Part shown: one piece after another, positions 44,187-56,979 of the stretch
How the letters are laid out: each line of letters opens with the position of its first letter
Numbering within the stretch: position 1 is the first letter of the stretch
Origin: Molanna angustata
Lineage: Eukaryota; Arthropoda; Insecta; Trichoptera; Molannidae
DNA length: 64,000 nt
Direction: 5' to 3'
Assembly: GCA_963576475.1 (NCBI GenBank)
Contig: OY754972.1
Coordinates: forward strand, 35,316,556-35,380,555
Program-made: the position numbers and the translations under genes
Notes under the pieces: generated by a model
The model's database searches: none
Told to the model about the DNA's origin: nothing
What the model saw: the letters and a program-made list of their open reading frames with translations, nothing else

Positions 44187-44835
44187 CTGAAACAAAAGAT
44201 TAATGAATTTAATGATTTTAATAAAAATAAAGAAGGAAGTACACAAGTCATAACAATATTATAATTAAAAGTTTTAATGGTCAGGTGATGATATTACGAC
44301 GCGACGTCTCAAACGATTCAACTTTAAAAAAAAACAAGTTGTTATACCTGTCCAAGTGTCCAATAACAGACTCAGACTCTTAATTAAAACTCTTTTCCTA
44401 TCCTCTTTCACATACCACTACCTATATCCCTTCTTTCTTTATTGTTGTAATTTAACATTAAATAATTTTACGTGTTATTCTAAGTGTATGTTTTTTTGTT
44501 ATAAATCTAATGTTCCTACCACGGCACTATTTATGGCCTCACTTTGCTTTGGTTGATTGGAAACAAAGTGGGGACACAAGTCCCCACTTTTTTGCCCCAT
44601 ACACAAGTGTCCGCACTTCTAATGGGGCAATATTTTTGAATTATTAATGTATTTAATTGTCAAATGTACTTTAGTATTCTGTAATGAAAAATAAATATTA
44701 TTAAATAAAATCCTTTAACGTACACATTTATATACACGTAGTAAAATAAATACATTAGAAAAACTGACTTGAGTGTACCTGAGTCTCAATAAATTACTCC
44801 TTGAAATGTTCCTAAATTATTGAATGGCTCTATAC
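44187..44835. other. Stretch with two adjacent hairpins
   Basis: GTGGGGAC ACAA GTCCCCAC (44568-44587) is a perfect 8-bp hairpin. Right after it, TTGCCCCAT (44592-44600) pairs with ATGGGGCAA (about 44622-44631). The rest is T/C-rich and may be a LINE 3' UTR ending in AATAAATATT (about 44690). It would be intronic if the exon at 44.1 kb is real. Confidence 0.4.
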
Positions 44836-45069
44836 CAGGGGTCGGCAAACTTTTGAAGTCGGAAGAGTCAAAAATTACAATTAACAAAATTTCAAAGTTT
44901 TTAAGGAACCACATTTTTTTTCGTGCCAACAATAAATAGATGTCGTATTAATAAATTATTTTGATAAAAAAATAATCTAATTATTCGTAAGAGGAAAATT
45001 ATTTTTTCATAGATACAAAAAAAAATTTTGGAAGCCTCGATTTTCCACTTACCTTTCAAGGGATTCATT

Positions 45070-45182
45070 TACAATGGTGTTCTAAAGCGTCCATCTATCA
45101 GACGGAGCATAAACTGATGATATCAGATATTAGTTTGTGCTTCGCCCGGTAGACGCACTATGTAGAACACCATTGTTAATTA
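45070..45182. repeat. Short fold-back element inside the hAT left arm
   Basis: ACAATGGTGTTCTA (45072 on) is matched inverted by TAGAACACCATTGT (about 45162-45175), with further imperfect complementarity between. It is a hairpin of about 105 bp of MITE type. Confidence 0.65.
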
Positions 45183-45311
45183 ATTAACATTTATTAAATA
45201 CATATATCTTCCAAATTAACAACTCTAACAACGAAAAACTTACTACAAAAAGACATTCTTAATTGGAAAATGTTGCAATTGCGTAAAATGGTCATATAGG
45301 TAAGCCAGCCA

Positions 45312-46622
45312 ACGACGAATAATAACATTGCTTCTCTAAAAAAATTACACACATTTTCCTAAAATGTAACTCGAATAATAACACTGCTTTTCTACGAAAA
45401 CAATACCCCCTTTCCAAAAAAATAAAGCGAATTATAACATTGCTTTTGTGCAAAAACAATCCCATTTTCCTAAAAGATAACGCAAATTATACCACCACTT
45501 TTCGACAAAAATAAATCCATTTTTCAAAAAAAAAATATGAATAATAATATCGCTCTTCTACAAAAATTCTACACATTTTTCCAACAAATATCGCGAAAAA
45601 CAACACCACTTTTCTACAAAAATAATACCCCATTTAAAAAAAAAACAACGCGAATATTTATATCATCTCCTTTCTAAAAAAATTCTACCCCTTTTCCAAC
45701 AAATATCGTGAATAACAACACCACTTTTCTACAAAAATAATACCCCATTTAAAAAAAAAACAACGCGAATATTTATATCATCTCCTTTCTAAAAAATTCT
45801 ACCCCTTTTCCAACAAATATCGTGAATAACAACACCACTTTTCAACAAAATTAAACCCATTTTCCTAAAAAATAACTGAAAAAAAACACCAGTTTTCTAC
45901 AAAAATAAACCCATTTTTCTTAAAATAAATGCGAATAATAATATCGCTTTTCTAACAAAATCAACCCTTCTTCCAACATATATCGTGAATAAAAACACAA
46001 CTTTTCTACAAAAATAAAAACATATTCCTTAAAAATAATGCGAATAATAACACCTCTTTTCTACAAAAATAATACCCCTTTTCCAAAAAACTAACGCGAA
46101 TAATATCAACAGTTTACTACAAAAAAAACCCCTTTCCAAAAAAGAACACGAATAGTAAAATCGCTTTTCTATAAAAATTCAACCCCTTTCGAACACATAT
46201 CGTTAATAACAACACCACTTTTCTACAAAAATAATACCCCTTTTCCAAAAAAGAACGCGAATAATATAATCGATTTTCTATTAATTTTCTTCCCCTTTCC
46301 AATAAATATCGCGAATAGTCACACCACTTTTCTTCAAAAATAATACCTCTTTTTCAAAAAATAACGCCAATAAAAACATCAATTTTCTACAAACATAATA
46401 CCTCTTTTCCAAAAAAGAACGCGAATTAAAACACAAATTTTCTACAAAAATATTATCAATATTCCGAAAATGAACGCAAATAACAACACCAATTATCTAG
46501 GATAATAAAACCCCGATTCCAAAGATAACGCGAATAATAACACCACTTTTCTACAAAAATAAAACAATTTTCCTAAAAAATCGTGAATAATTACACCTCT
46601 ATTCTACAAAAATAATAGCCCT
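45312..46622. repeat. Satellite A (about 55-bp unit), left segment
   Basis: Unit core: AACGCGAATAATAACACCAC, TTTTCTACAAAAATAATACC, CCTTTTCCAAAAAAT. Alternating variants carry CAACAAATATCGCGAATA. Copies are diverged, so the array is old or evolves with little homogenisation. Confidence 0.9.
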
Positions 46623-47501
46623 TGTAGCAGACGCACTGCGTCTCTATTGACAATAGGTTGTCCCTTGCACGGCCGCTGGCGGACCTACGTTTTTGTTGCA
46701 CCCGAGCGTATTCAATGAGCACTATTGCCTGACCTGTACACCAATGATCTCCCTACAGTGATCGCCCAAGGAGCGATTTGTAGACTTTTGGCAGTATAAG
46801 AAATGACTCGAACCTCACAACAGTGACCGCCCAAGGAGCGGTTTGTCGATTCTTGGCGTTTAAGGGAAGCGAAACTGCCCCGGTATACCAGCATAAGCCA
46901 AGGTCCAGGCAGGCAGTACTTCACCTTATCAAGTCTATTTCTTCCTGAACCAGGTATTCAGTCGTAGGGTTTGCCTACAACCAGAGTCTAGGATCGAGAA
47001 ATGAAACAAGTCAGACAAGTAAAAAGGCTCTGTTTATTCAATAAAATTGTTCATATTTATATTTATTAATTGACGGCCTAATAGCACCCACCCACATTGT
47101 TTTGTATGCGGGGGGTCTGCCCACACACCGCGCAATCGTGGGTGGTCGTCGATTGTAGGTACCTACATGTACCTACTGACAAATACCTATCACAGTTCAG
47201 TACTTGTCAGTCTGCAGCACGACACACAGTTATACAATTTTATATCAAATAAATAAATACAAACAATAAGACATGTGTAAAGGGCATGGTACAATATAAA
47301 ACAAAAGTAAATAAGTATTCTTAGATCTAATTGATAACCGAAAACGTAGACGACTTGCGATATAATTTTTAATTTAAAATATTTTCATAAATGCTCTCGC
47401 TACGGTCGTCTCCGTTTTCGGTATCATTTTTAGTATGTGTACATACATAATATTAACAAATTTTCCGAGATTATTTTAGTCTGTTTCCTACGTTCGTAAC
47501 A
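46623..47501. mobile_element. Solo LTR with 5-bp target duplication
   Basis: Starts TGTAGCAGACGC, ends TTCGTAACA, and is flanked by GCCCT on both sides (46618-46622 and 47502-47506), the satellite reading straight across. The TG...CA ends, the five-base duplication and an internal AATAAA (47040-47045) identify a retrotransposon LTR. With no coding region it is a solo LTR left by LTR-LTR recombination. A 65-bp direct repeat with CGCCCAAGGAGCG (46756, 46820) lies inside. Gypsy or BEL origin is not decided. Confidence 0.85.
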
Positions 47502-50500
47502 GCCCTTTTCCAACAAATATCGTATATAACAATAACACTTTTCTACAAAACATAAACCCATTTTCCCCTAAAGTAACACGAAAACTAATATCGCTTTTCT
47601 ACAAAAATCTACCCTTCTTCCAACAAATATCGTGAATAACAATACAAAATTTTTGAACAATATACACACATTTTCCTAAAAAATTACGCGAAAAATAAAA
47701 TTGCTATTCTACAAAAAGTTTACCCATTTTCCAAAAATATCGCGAATAAAAATACAATTATTCTACAAAAATAATACCCCTTTCCAAAAAGAACGCCAAT
47801 CATTACACAAATTTTCTACAAAAATATTAGCACGAATCCAAAAATGAACGCGAATAATAACACCACTTTTATACAAAAATAAAAGCCCTTTTCCAAACAA
47901 AAACACGAATAATAATATTGCTTTTCTACAAAAATTCTACCCCTTTCCAATAAATAACGCGAATAGTCACACCACTTTTCTTCAAAAATAAATACCCCTT
48001 ATCCAAAAATAACGCAAATGAAAACATAAATTTTCTACAAAGATAATACCCTTTTTACAAAAAAGAACGCGAAACATAACACAAATTTTCTACAAAAATA
48101 TTACCCCTTTTCCAAAAAAGAATGCGAGTCATAACACAAATTTTCGACAAAAATATTAGCACGATTCCAAAAATGAACGCGAATATTAACAGCACTTTTC
48201 TACAAAAATAATAGCCATTTTCCAAACAAAAACGCGAATAATATAATCGCGTTTATATTAAAATTCTTCCCTTTTCCTATAAATATATCGAGAATAGTCA
48301 CACCACTTTTCTTCAAAAATAATACCCCTTTTCCAAAATTTAACGCGAATGAAAATACAAATAATCATGAAAAATATTACCAATTTTTCCTAAAAAATAA
48401 CGTGAATAATAACACCTCTTTTCTACAAAAATAATACCCCATTTCTAAATATCAACACCAATTTTCTACAAAAATATTAACACTATTCCAAAAATGAACA
48501 CGAATCACAACACTACTTTTCTACGAAAATATAACCACGAAACAAAAAATAACGTGAATAATAACACCACTTTTCTATAAAAAAATAGCTCTTTTCCAAA
48601 CAAAAACGCGAATAGTAATATTGCTTTTCTACATAAATACTACCCCTTTTCCAACAAATATCGTATATAACAACACCACTTTTCTACAAACTTAAACCCA
48701 TTTTCTTAAAAAAAAAACACGAATAATAACACCACTTATTTACAAAAATAAACAAATTTTCTAAAAAACACGCGAATAATAATATCGCTTTTCTGCAAAA
48801 ATCTCCCCTTGTTCCAACAAATATCGTGAATAACAACACCAACTTTTTTTACAAAAATACACACATTTTCCTTAAAAACAACGCAAAAATAACATCGATT
48901 TTCTACAATAAGTCTATTTTCCAACAAATATCGCGAATAATAATACAAATTTTCTACAAAAATAATACCTCTTTTCCTAAAAAGAACGCGAATTATAACA
49001 CAAATTTTCTACAAAATTAAAACTCCATTTCTAAAAAATAACGCGAATAATAACACCACTGTTCTACAATAAAAACACCACTTTTCCAAAAAAAGCTGAA
49101 GCGATTATAAACACAACTTTTCTATAAAAATAAGAGCCCTTTTCCGAAAAACAACACGAATATTAACACGAGTTTTCTACAAAAATTAATTCCCCTTTTC
49201 CAAAAATGAACGCGAATTATTATACAAATTTTCTACAAAAATATAACCAATATTCCGAAAATAAACTCGAATAACAACACTACTTTTCTACGAAAATAAA
49301 ACCCCGATTCCAAGAATAACGCGAATAATAACAACACTTTTCTACAAAAATAAAACAATTTGCCTTAAAAATAACGTGAATAATAACACATATTTTCTAC
49401 AAAAATAATACCCTATTTCTAAATAATAAAGCAAATTTTATACAAAAATTTTACCACGATTCCAATGAACGCCAATAATAACAGCACTTTTCTACAAAAA
49501 TAATATCCATTTTCCAAACAAAATCGCGAATAATAATATTGCTTTTCTACAAAAATTCTAAATAAATACCGCGAAAACTCACACCACTTTTCTTAAAAAT
49601 AAAAACAACTTCTCCAAAAAATTTCTACAAAAGTATTACCAGGATTCCAAAAATGAACGCGAATAATAACAGCACTTTTCTACAAAAATAATAGCCCTTT
49701 CCCAACAAATATTGCGAATAATATTACAAAAGTTTCTACAAAAATAATACCCCTTTTTCTAAAAAGAACACGAATCATAACAAAAATTTTCTACACAAAT
49801 ATTACCACGATTCCAAAAATGTACGCGAATAATAACAGCACTTTTCTACTAAAATAATAGCCCTTTTCCAACAAATATCGCGAATAATAACATCATTTTT
49901 TACATAATTAAAACTCATTTTCTAAAAATAACGCGAATAATAACACCACTTTTCTACAATAATAACACCCCTTTTCCAACAAAAGCTAAAGCGATTATAA
50001 ACACCACTTTCCTATAAAAATAAGAGTCCTTTTCCAAAAATAAACGCGAATATTAACACGTGTTTTCTACAAAAAAAAATCCCCTTTTCAAAAAAGAACG
50101 CGAATAATAGCATCGATTTTCTACAAAATATACTACTATTTCCAACAAATATCGTGAATAACACTATCATTTTTCTACGAAAATTCTACCCTTCTTCCAA
50201 CAAATATCGTGAATAACAACACCACTTTTCTACAAAAAGAAACCCATTTTCCTAAAAAATAACACGAATAATAACACCTCTTCTCTACAAAAAAAACCCT
50301 TTTTCATAAAAGAACGCGAATAATAACATCGCTTTTCTCCAAAAATCCTTCCCCTTTTCCAACAAATATCTTGACTTGCAACAACACTTTACGACAAAAA
50401 TAATTCCCCTTTTTCAAAAAAGTACGCGAATAATATAATAGCTTTTCTATAAAAATTCTACCCCTTTTCCAACAAATATCGCGAAGAGTAACACCACTTG

Positions 50501-51895
50501 TCTACAAAAATAATACCCCTTTTCCAAAAAATAACGCGAATAATAACACCAATTTTCTACAAACATAATATCGCTTTTCCAAAAAAGGACACGAATAATA
50601 ACACATTTTTTTTATAAAATATTACCCCTATTCCGAAAATGAACGTGAACAACACCACTTTTCTACAAAAATAAAACCCCGATTCCAAAAAATAAAGCGA
50701 ATAATATAATAGCTTTTCTATAAAAATTCTACCCCTTTTCCAACAAATATCGCGAATAGTAACACCACTTGTCTACAAAAATAATACCCCTTTTCCAAAA
50801 AATAACGCGAATAATAACACCAATTTTCTACAAACATAATATCGCTTTTCCAAAAAAGGACACGAATAATAACACATTTTTTTTATAAAATATTACCCCT
50901 ATTCCGAAAATGAACGTGAACAACACCACTTTTCTACAAAAATAAAACCCCGATTCCAAAAAATAAAGCGAATAATATAATAGCTTTTCTATAAAAATTC
51001 TACCCCTTTTCCAACAAATATCGCGAATAGTAACACCACTTGTCTACAAAAATAATACCCCTTTTCCAAAAAATAACGCGAATAATAACACCAATTTTCT
51101 ACAAACATAATATCGCTTTTCCAAAAAAGGACACGAATAATAACACATTTTTTTTATAAAATATTACCCCTATTCCGAAAATGAACGTGAACAACACCAC
51201 TTTTCTACAAAAATAAAACCCCGATTCCAAAAAATAAAGCGAATAATATAATAGCTTTTCTATAAAAATTCTACCCCTTTTCCAACAAATATCGCGAATA
51301 GTAACACCACTTGTCTACAAAAATAATACCCCTTTTCCAAAAAATAACGCGAATAATAACACCAATTTTCTACAAACATAATATCGCTTTTCCAAAAAAG
51401 GACACGAATAATAACACATTTTTTTTATAAAATATTACCCCTATTCCGAAAATGAACGTGAACAACACCACTTTTCTACAAAAATAAAACCCCGATTCCA
51501 AAAAATAAAGCGAATAATATAATAGCTTTTCTATAAAAATTCTACCCCTTTTCCAACAAATATCGCGAATAGTAACACCACTTGTCTACAAAAATAATAC
51601 CCCTTTTCCAAAAAATAACGCGAATAATAACACCAATTTCCTACAAACATACATAATACCACTTTTCTACAAAAATAAACCCCGATTCCAAAAAACAACG
51701 CGAATAATAACTCTTTTTTTTCTACAAAAACAAACCCATTTTACTAAAAATAACTCAAATTATAACACTACTTTTCTATAAAAATAACACCAATTTCCTA
51801 TTAAACGTGAATAATAACACCTCTATTCTACACAAAAAATAATCCCTTTCCAAAAAAAGACTCGAAGAATAAAACTGCTTTTCTACAAAAATAAA
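47502..51895. repeat. Satellite A, right segment
   Basis: Same 55-bp unit as the left segment, about 80 diverged copies, ending just before the hAT right arm. Confidence 0.9.
50420..51640. repeat. Higher-order repeat within satellite A (271 bp, about 4.5 copies)
   Basis: The segment beginning AATAAAGCGAATAATATAAT recurs at 50691, 50962, 51233 and 51504, exactly 271 bp apart, and the copies look identical or nearly so. Each spans five 55-bp units, including GGACACGAATAATAACACAT followed by a T run. Confidence 0.9.
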
Positions 51896-52098
51896 CGTAT
51901 AAATTCTAATATATATTATACAAGTGGCTGAGAGGTAGAATCAGTGCTTTATCTTCGTTAATCGATTCAGAACGATTTTTTAATGTTGTTTTTGATAACA
52001 TAAATACTATTTGCGTATGGAACAAAAGAGCCGCAGCTTCACATCTACAGAGCCGCATGTTGCTCGCGAGCCGCAGGTTGCAGACTCCTGCTCTATAC

Positions 52099-52980
52099 GA
52101 ATCCTATTATTTTTATTTAATGTATCGAAATACTGACGATAATTATTGTTCTAGGTACATATTTTAAAAGATACTTAAGTTGCAAAAGGGGAAAATGCCC
52201 ATTTTTGTGTAATGAAGTATTTTTTCTTTGTGGCCACTAGTAAAAGTGTTATTTAATTATACATATAATCCACTAACTTTATCAAATCAGTGTGTGACAC
52301 AAATTTTATAATGTTTTCGATTTTCCAATTTAATTTTAATAAGTGCCAATTTCTTATCTAATGTAAAGACTAGGACATATAAATGATAATTCACAGAAAT
52401 GATTTCGAACAATTGTGTTATATTTTGATTTGATGAGGATAGTAAATAAAAAAAGGTAGATTTATTTAAAAATAATAATTAATATCTCTCCCAAAGCTTG
52501 TCTTAAACTGGACATAATCTTTTTCCTTGATTCAGAATGCCTTGGAGTATATTCTCTTAGCTCGATTATATTATGTATGTAAATTCAAAACACGACCAAA
52601 AATTCGATCTAATAATAAATAACTCAGAAATTGATTAATGAACAGAATGCTTCAGACTTGAGCTTTACTGTTATCTCTACTTGTGGAGAAGTTATGAATG
52701 TTGGCACATACTTGTACCTACATCATTCATCTTAAGTATTATGGATTGCGCTATTGCTGCTAATCCTGTGAAATAGGGAAGACAAACAGAATATGTATTA
52801 ATTTAGAAAAAATACTCCGTACATATACAATGCATAGTCAAAACACTCCGCACCCACATAACAAAGGTTTAAGCGCAGAGAGTTGAGGTAAAGCTAAGAA
52901 AATCATTTAATTTTATTAAAGTTTTTATAGTACCCACTAATGTACCTATCCTATATATTTATCCTACTGTCGAATATTCT
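52099..52980. other. Unassigned AT-rich stretch
   Basis: Nothing recognised. Confidence 0.35.
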
Positions 52981-52984
52981 TGTA

Positions 52985-53060
52985 GTGGCATATACGCAAA
53001 CAATGGTTTTTTGACATTTTCTCTATTGAGATCCAATGTTTGCGCATATACAACTATAAA
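52985..53060. repeat. Inverted repeat (MITE-related)
   Basis: CATATACGCAAACAATGG (52989 on) pairs with CCAATGTTTGCGCATATAC (53033-53051). The arm GCGCAAACATTGG also occurs at 57700, next to the MITE in satellite C. Confidence 0.6.
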
Positions 53061-53295
53061 AAAATCGATTTACATGTATATTGGTATGTAAACAAAACAA
53101 AAATTAACTTGTAAATCTGCCGCCTTTGAGGGGTGACATCTGTGCGATAGCATTGTCAACTTGTGTAAAAGGAATGTTGCTTGCATTGATTACAAACCAA
53201 TTTTTCAAAAGAAGGCGTTACAAAAAAGTTTCTTTGTCACTTCATAGATGGCGATTGTGTTTTCAAACGAAGTTATTTTCAAACGAAGTTATTTT

Positions 53296-55800
53296 CAAAC
53301 GAAAATATTTATATATAATAAACCTACGAGAATATAATAAACGAAAATATTTATATATAATATACCTACGAGAATATAATAAACGAAAATATTTATAGGT
53401 ATATAATAATATACCTACGAGAATATAATAAACGAAAATATTTATATATAATTAACCTACGAGAATATAATAAACGAAAATATTTATATATAATAATATA
53501 CCTACGAGAATATAATAAACGAAAATATTTATATATAATAATATACCTACGAGAATATAATAAACGAAAATATTTATATATAATATATCTACGAGAATAT
53601 AATAAACGAAAATATTTATATATAATAATATACCTACGAGAATATAATAAACGAAAATATTTATATATAATATACCTACGAGAATATAATAAACGAAAAT
53701 ATTTATATATTGTAATATTCCTACGAAAATATAGTAAACGAAATCATTTATATAAGTATAATATACCTACGAAAATATAATAAACGAAAATATTTATATA
53801 TAATATACCTACGAGAATATAATAAACGAAAATATTTATATATTATAATATTCCTACGAAAATATAGTAAACGAAATCATGTATATAAGTATAATATACC
53901 TACGAAAATATAATAAACGAAAATATTTATATATAATATACCTACGAGAATATAATAAACGAAAATATTTATAGGTATATAATAATATACCTACGAGAAT
54001 ATAATAAACGAAAATATTTATATATAATTAACCAACGAGAATATAATAAACGAAAATATTTATATATAATAATATACCTACGAGAATATAATAAACGAAA
54101 ATATTTATATATAATAATATACCTACGAGAATATAATAAACGAAAATATTTATATATAATATATCTACGAGAATATAATAAACGAAAATATTTATATATA
54201 ATAATATACCTACGAGAATATAATAAACGAAAATATTTATATATAATATACCTACGAGAATATAATAAACGAAAATATTTATATATTGTAATATTCCTAC
54301 GAAAATATAGTAAACGAAATCATCTATATAAGTATAATATACCTACGAAAATATAATAAACGAAAATATTTATATATAATATACCTACGAGAATATAATA
54401 AACGAAAATATTTATATATTATAATATTCCTACGAAAATATAATAAACGAAAATATTTATATATAATATACCTACGAGAATATAATAAACGAAAATATTT
54501 ATATATTATAATATTCCTACGAAAATATAGTAAACGAAATCATTTATATAAGTATAATATACCTACGAAAATATAATAAACGAAAATATTTATATATAAT
54601 ATACCTACGAGAATATAATAAACGAAAATATTTATATATTATAATATTCCTACGAAAATAAAATAAACGAAAATATTTATATATAATATACCTACGAGAA
54701 TATAATAAACGAAAATATTTATATATTATAATATTCCTACGAAAATATAGTAAACGAAATCATGTATATAAGTATAATATACCTACGAAAATATAATAAA
54801 CGAAAATATTTATATATAATATACCTACGAGAATATAATAAACGAAAATATTTATAGGTATATAATAATATACCTACGAGAATATAATAAACGAAAATAT
54901 TTATATATAATTAACCAACGAGAATATAATAAACGAAAATATTTATATATAATAATATACCTACGAGAATATAATAAACGAAAATATTTATATATAATAA
55001 TATACCTACGAGAATATAATAAACGAAAATATTTATATATAATATATCTACGAGAATATAATAAACGAAAATATTTATATATAATAATATACCTACGAGA
55101 ATATAATAAACGAAAATATTTATATATAATATACCTACGAGAATATAATAAACGAAAATATTTATATATTGTAATATTCCTACGAAAATATAGTAAACGA
55201 AATCATCTATATAAGTATAATATACCTACGAAAATATAATAAACGAAAATATTTATATATAATATACCTACGAGAATATAATAAACGAAAATATTTATAT
55301 ATTATAATATTCCTACGAAAATATAATAAACGAAAATATTTATATATAATATACCTACGAGAATATAATAAACGAAAATATTTATATATTATAATATTCC
55401 TACGAAAATATAGTAAACGAAATCATTTATATAAGTATAATATACCTACGAAAATATAATAAACGAAAATATTTATATATAATATACCTACGAGAATATA
55501 ATAAACGAAAATATTTATATATTATAATATTCCTACGAAAATAAAATAAACGAAAATATTTATATATAATATACCTACGAGAATATAATAAACGAAAATA
55601 TTTATATATTATAATATTCCTACGAAAATATAGTAAACGAAATCATTTATATAAGTATAATATATGTACCTACGAAAATATAATAAACGAAAATATTTAT
55701 ATATAATATAGGTACCTAAGAAAATATAATAAAAGAAAATATTTATATATAATATATCTACGAAAATATAATAAAAGAAAATATTTATATATAATATATA
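53296..55800. repeat. Satellite B (about 42-45 bp unit)
   Basis: Unit: AAACGAAAATATTTATATAT, AATATACCTACGAGAATATA, AT. About 55-60 copies with 3-bp length variants (ATAATAATATACC). A longer pattern is superimposed: TTTATAGGTATATAATAATA recurs at 53393, 53969 and 54852, with the same order of variants after each. Homogenised and probably young. Confidence 0.95.
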
Positions 55801-55824
55801 TTATGATAAATATAATATACCTAC

Positions 55825-56150
55825 TTTCAAAAAAATTGATTGATAGGCAACTCAACGTTTCGCAACGCATGAAATGATCGCGTAAGCCAGCCGATGACGG
55901 CCCTTTAGGTGCCATGCTCTCCTTTAATATTCCAACTTCGTCCCTTTTGAGATGGTTTTGAGACATGTTGAAATGGGGTTACTGAGAGAAAGACACCATC
56001 GAGTGTGGCGCCAGACAGAACTACGTCCACCTACCGTCATGTCCCATGATAGGGGCGACATGTACGCACTAAGAAACAGTAGTAGCAAAAACACTAGTAG
56101 AATCCGGGTAGCTGAATATTGGGGGCTTCGAAGATGATGGGGTTCCGGAC
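55825..56150 (+). repeat. MITE half and a possible LINE scrap
   Basis: 55825-55965 shows GCGTAAGCCAGCCGATGACG, AGGTGCC and ATATTCCAACTTCGTCCC, the right half of the MITE at 57.68-57.99 kb. The following part to 56150 has GATGATGGGGTTCCGGACAC, the 3' words of SINE-like family 4, after a short plus-strand frame ending WGLRR. Confidence 0.5.
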
Positions 56151-56325
56151 ACGATAAGTAACTACATAATTATTTAGGTTTTCTATTTTACTTGGTTTAA
56201 CCCCTCCCTTCTTTATTATTTGTATCCTCGTTTTGTATGTGTATATTGTCTTTACCACTATTGTTCACCATTCTATCGATGCTCGGCATAGATCGGCACC
56301 AGCGAATGGGAGTCACGTTAGCGAT

Positions 56326-56640
56326 CTAAAGATACGATTCCACCAAAATGGTGCGCAGCACATTTGCTAACGAAATTTTTGTGCTGAACTCCAGCAGTGC
56401 ATGTTGTACAAAGTTGTTAATGCCTTTAAACTCTGTTTCACATGTGCGTACGGCGTACGCGTCAACCCAAGTCCACTGATTTAACGTGTGCGCGCACAAA
56501 AGTTCACAGCTGTGCGCGAATATTCTAAAAATGTTCGCGCACTTTCTGTTATTTGAATCGACCGCAACGAACATATATGTGTAACACACTGTGCAGCGTA
56601 GTGCCGCACAGTTCAGAACACTGGTGGAATCGTACCTTAA
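56326..56640. mobile_element. MITE with TTAA-type ends
   Basis: The right end, inverted, is TTAAGGTACGATTCCACCAG and the left end is CTAAAGATACGATTCCACCA. About 15 bp of terminal inverted repeat lie next to TTAA (one side mutated to CTAA). TTAA duplication is the signature of piggyBac-type transposition. No transposase frame; the long minus-strand frame here is fortuitous. Confidence 0.55.
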
Positions 56641-56711
56641 CAATAGAAAGAAAAACTAAAAACTTTTCCATCATAAATCATGCAACTCTATCTTATTTTA
56701 AGTGCACTTAA

Positions 56712-56979
56712 ATATCGATGGTTTAGTGCACATATGTAGTAAGTGCATTTTTTGTCAAATCGAGATATGTATGTACACAAAAATGTTAGTATTTTTCATA
56801 GTATTTTTGAGAACAATTATAATATGTGTACGATAAATGATTAAGACATTACTGATTGACAATATGTGGTAAATACAAAAAAAGCAACAAAGAATTCATT
56901 AAATATTACATTTTGAAAATGCTCTCATGTAAAATTATTTTTTTACACGTATCACATCTGTGCACTAAACCATCGATAT
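56712..56979. mobile_element. MITE with perfect 21-bp inverted repeats
   Basis: The 21-bp arms begin ATATCGATGGTTTAGTGCAC and end in A. They lie at 56712-56732 and, inverted, at 56959-56979. The 268-bp element is non-coding. Superfamily not assigned. Confidence 0.75.

Larger units (their letters stand above)
44836..52090. mobile_element. Giant non-autonomous hAT-type element filled with satellite DNA
   Basis: The left end is CAGGGGTCGGCAAACTTTTG and the inverted right end is CAGGAGTCTGCAACCTGCGG. Perfect 8-bp duplications CTCTATAC flank it (44828-44835 and 52091-52098). GAGCCGC occurs three times just inside the right end (52028, 52050, 52068), a typical hAT subterminal pattern. Of 7255 bp, about 5.7 kb is a 55-bp satellite and 879 bp is a nested solo LTR. 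No transposase frame remains. The termini and duplication length follow established hAT features; mobilisation as one unit versus expansion in place is not decided. Confidence 0.85.

Noticed and set aside
43986..44264. Plus-strand frame of 92 codons over the 44.1-kb exon
   Set aside because: Splice signals and the domain-like peptide are on the minus strand; the plus frame is its shadow.
44836..52090. Centromeric or telomeric satellite
   Set aside because: The array is bounded by transposon ends with an 8-bp target duplication, and no TTAGG telomere repeats are present.
56326..56643. 105-codon minus-strand protein
   Set aside because: It lies entirely inside a MITE defined by its inverted ends, and cysteine-rich appearance comes from TG/CA-rich repeat sequence.
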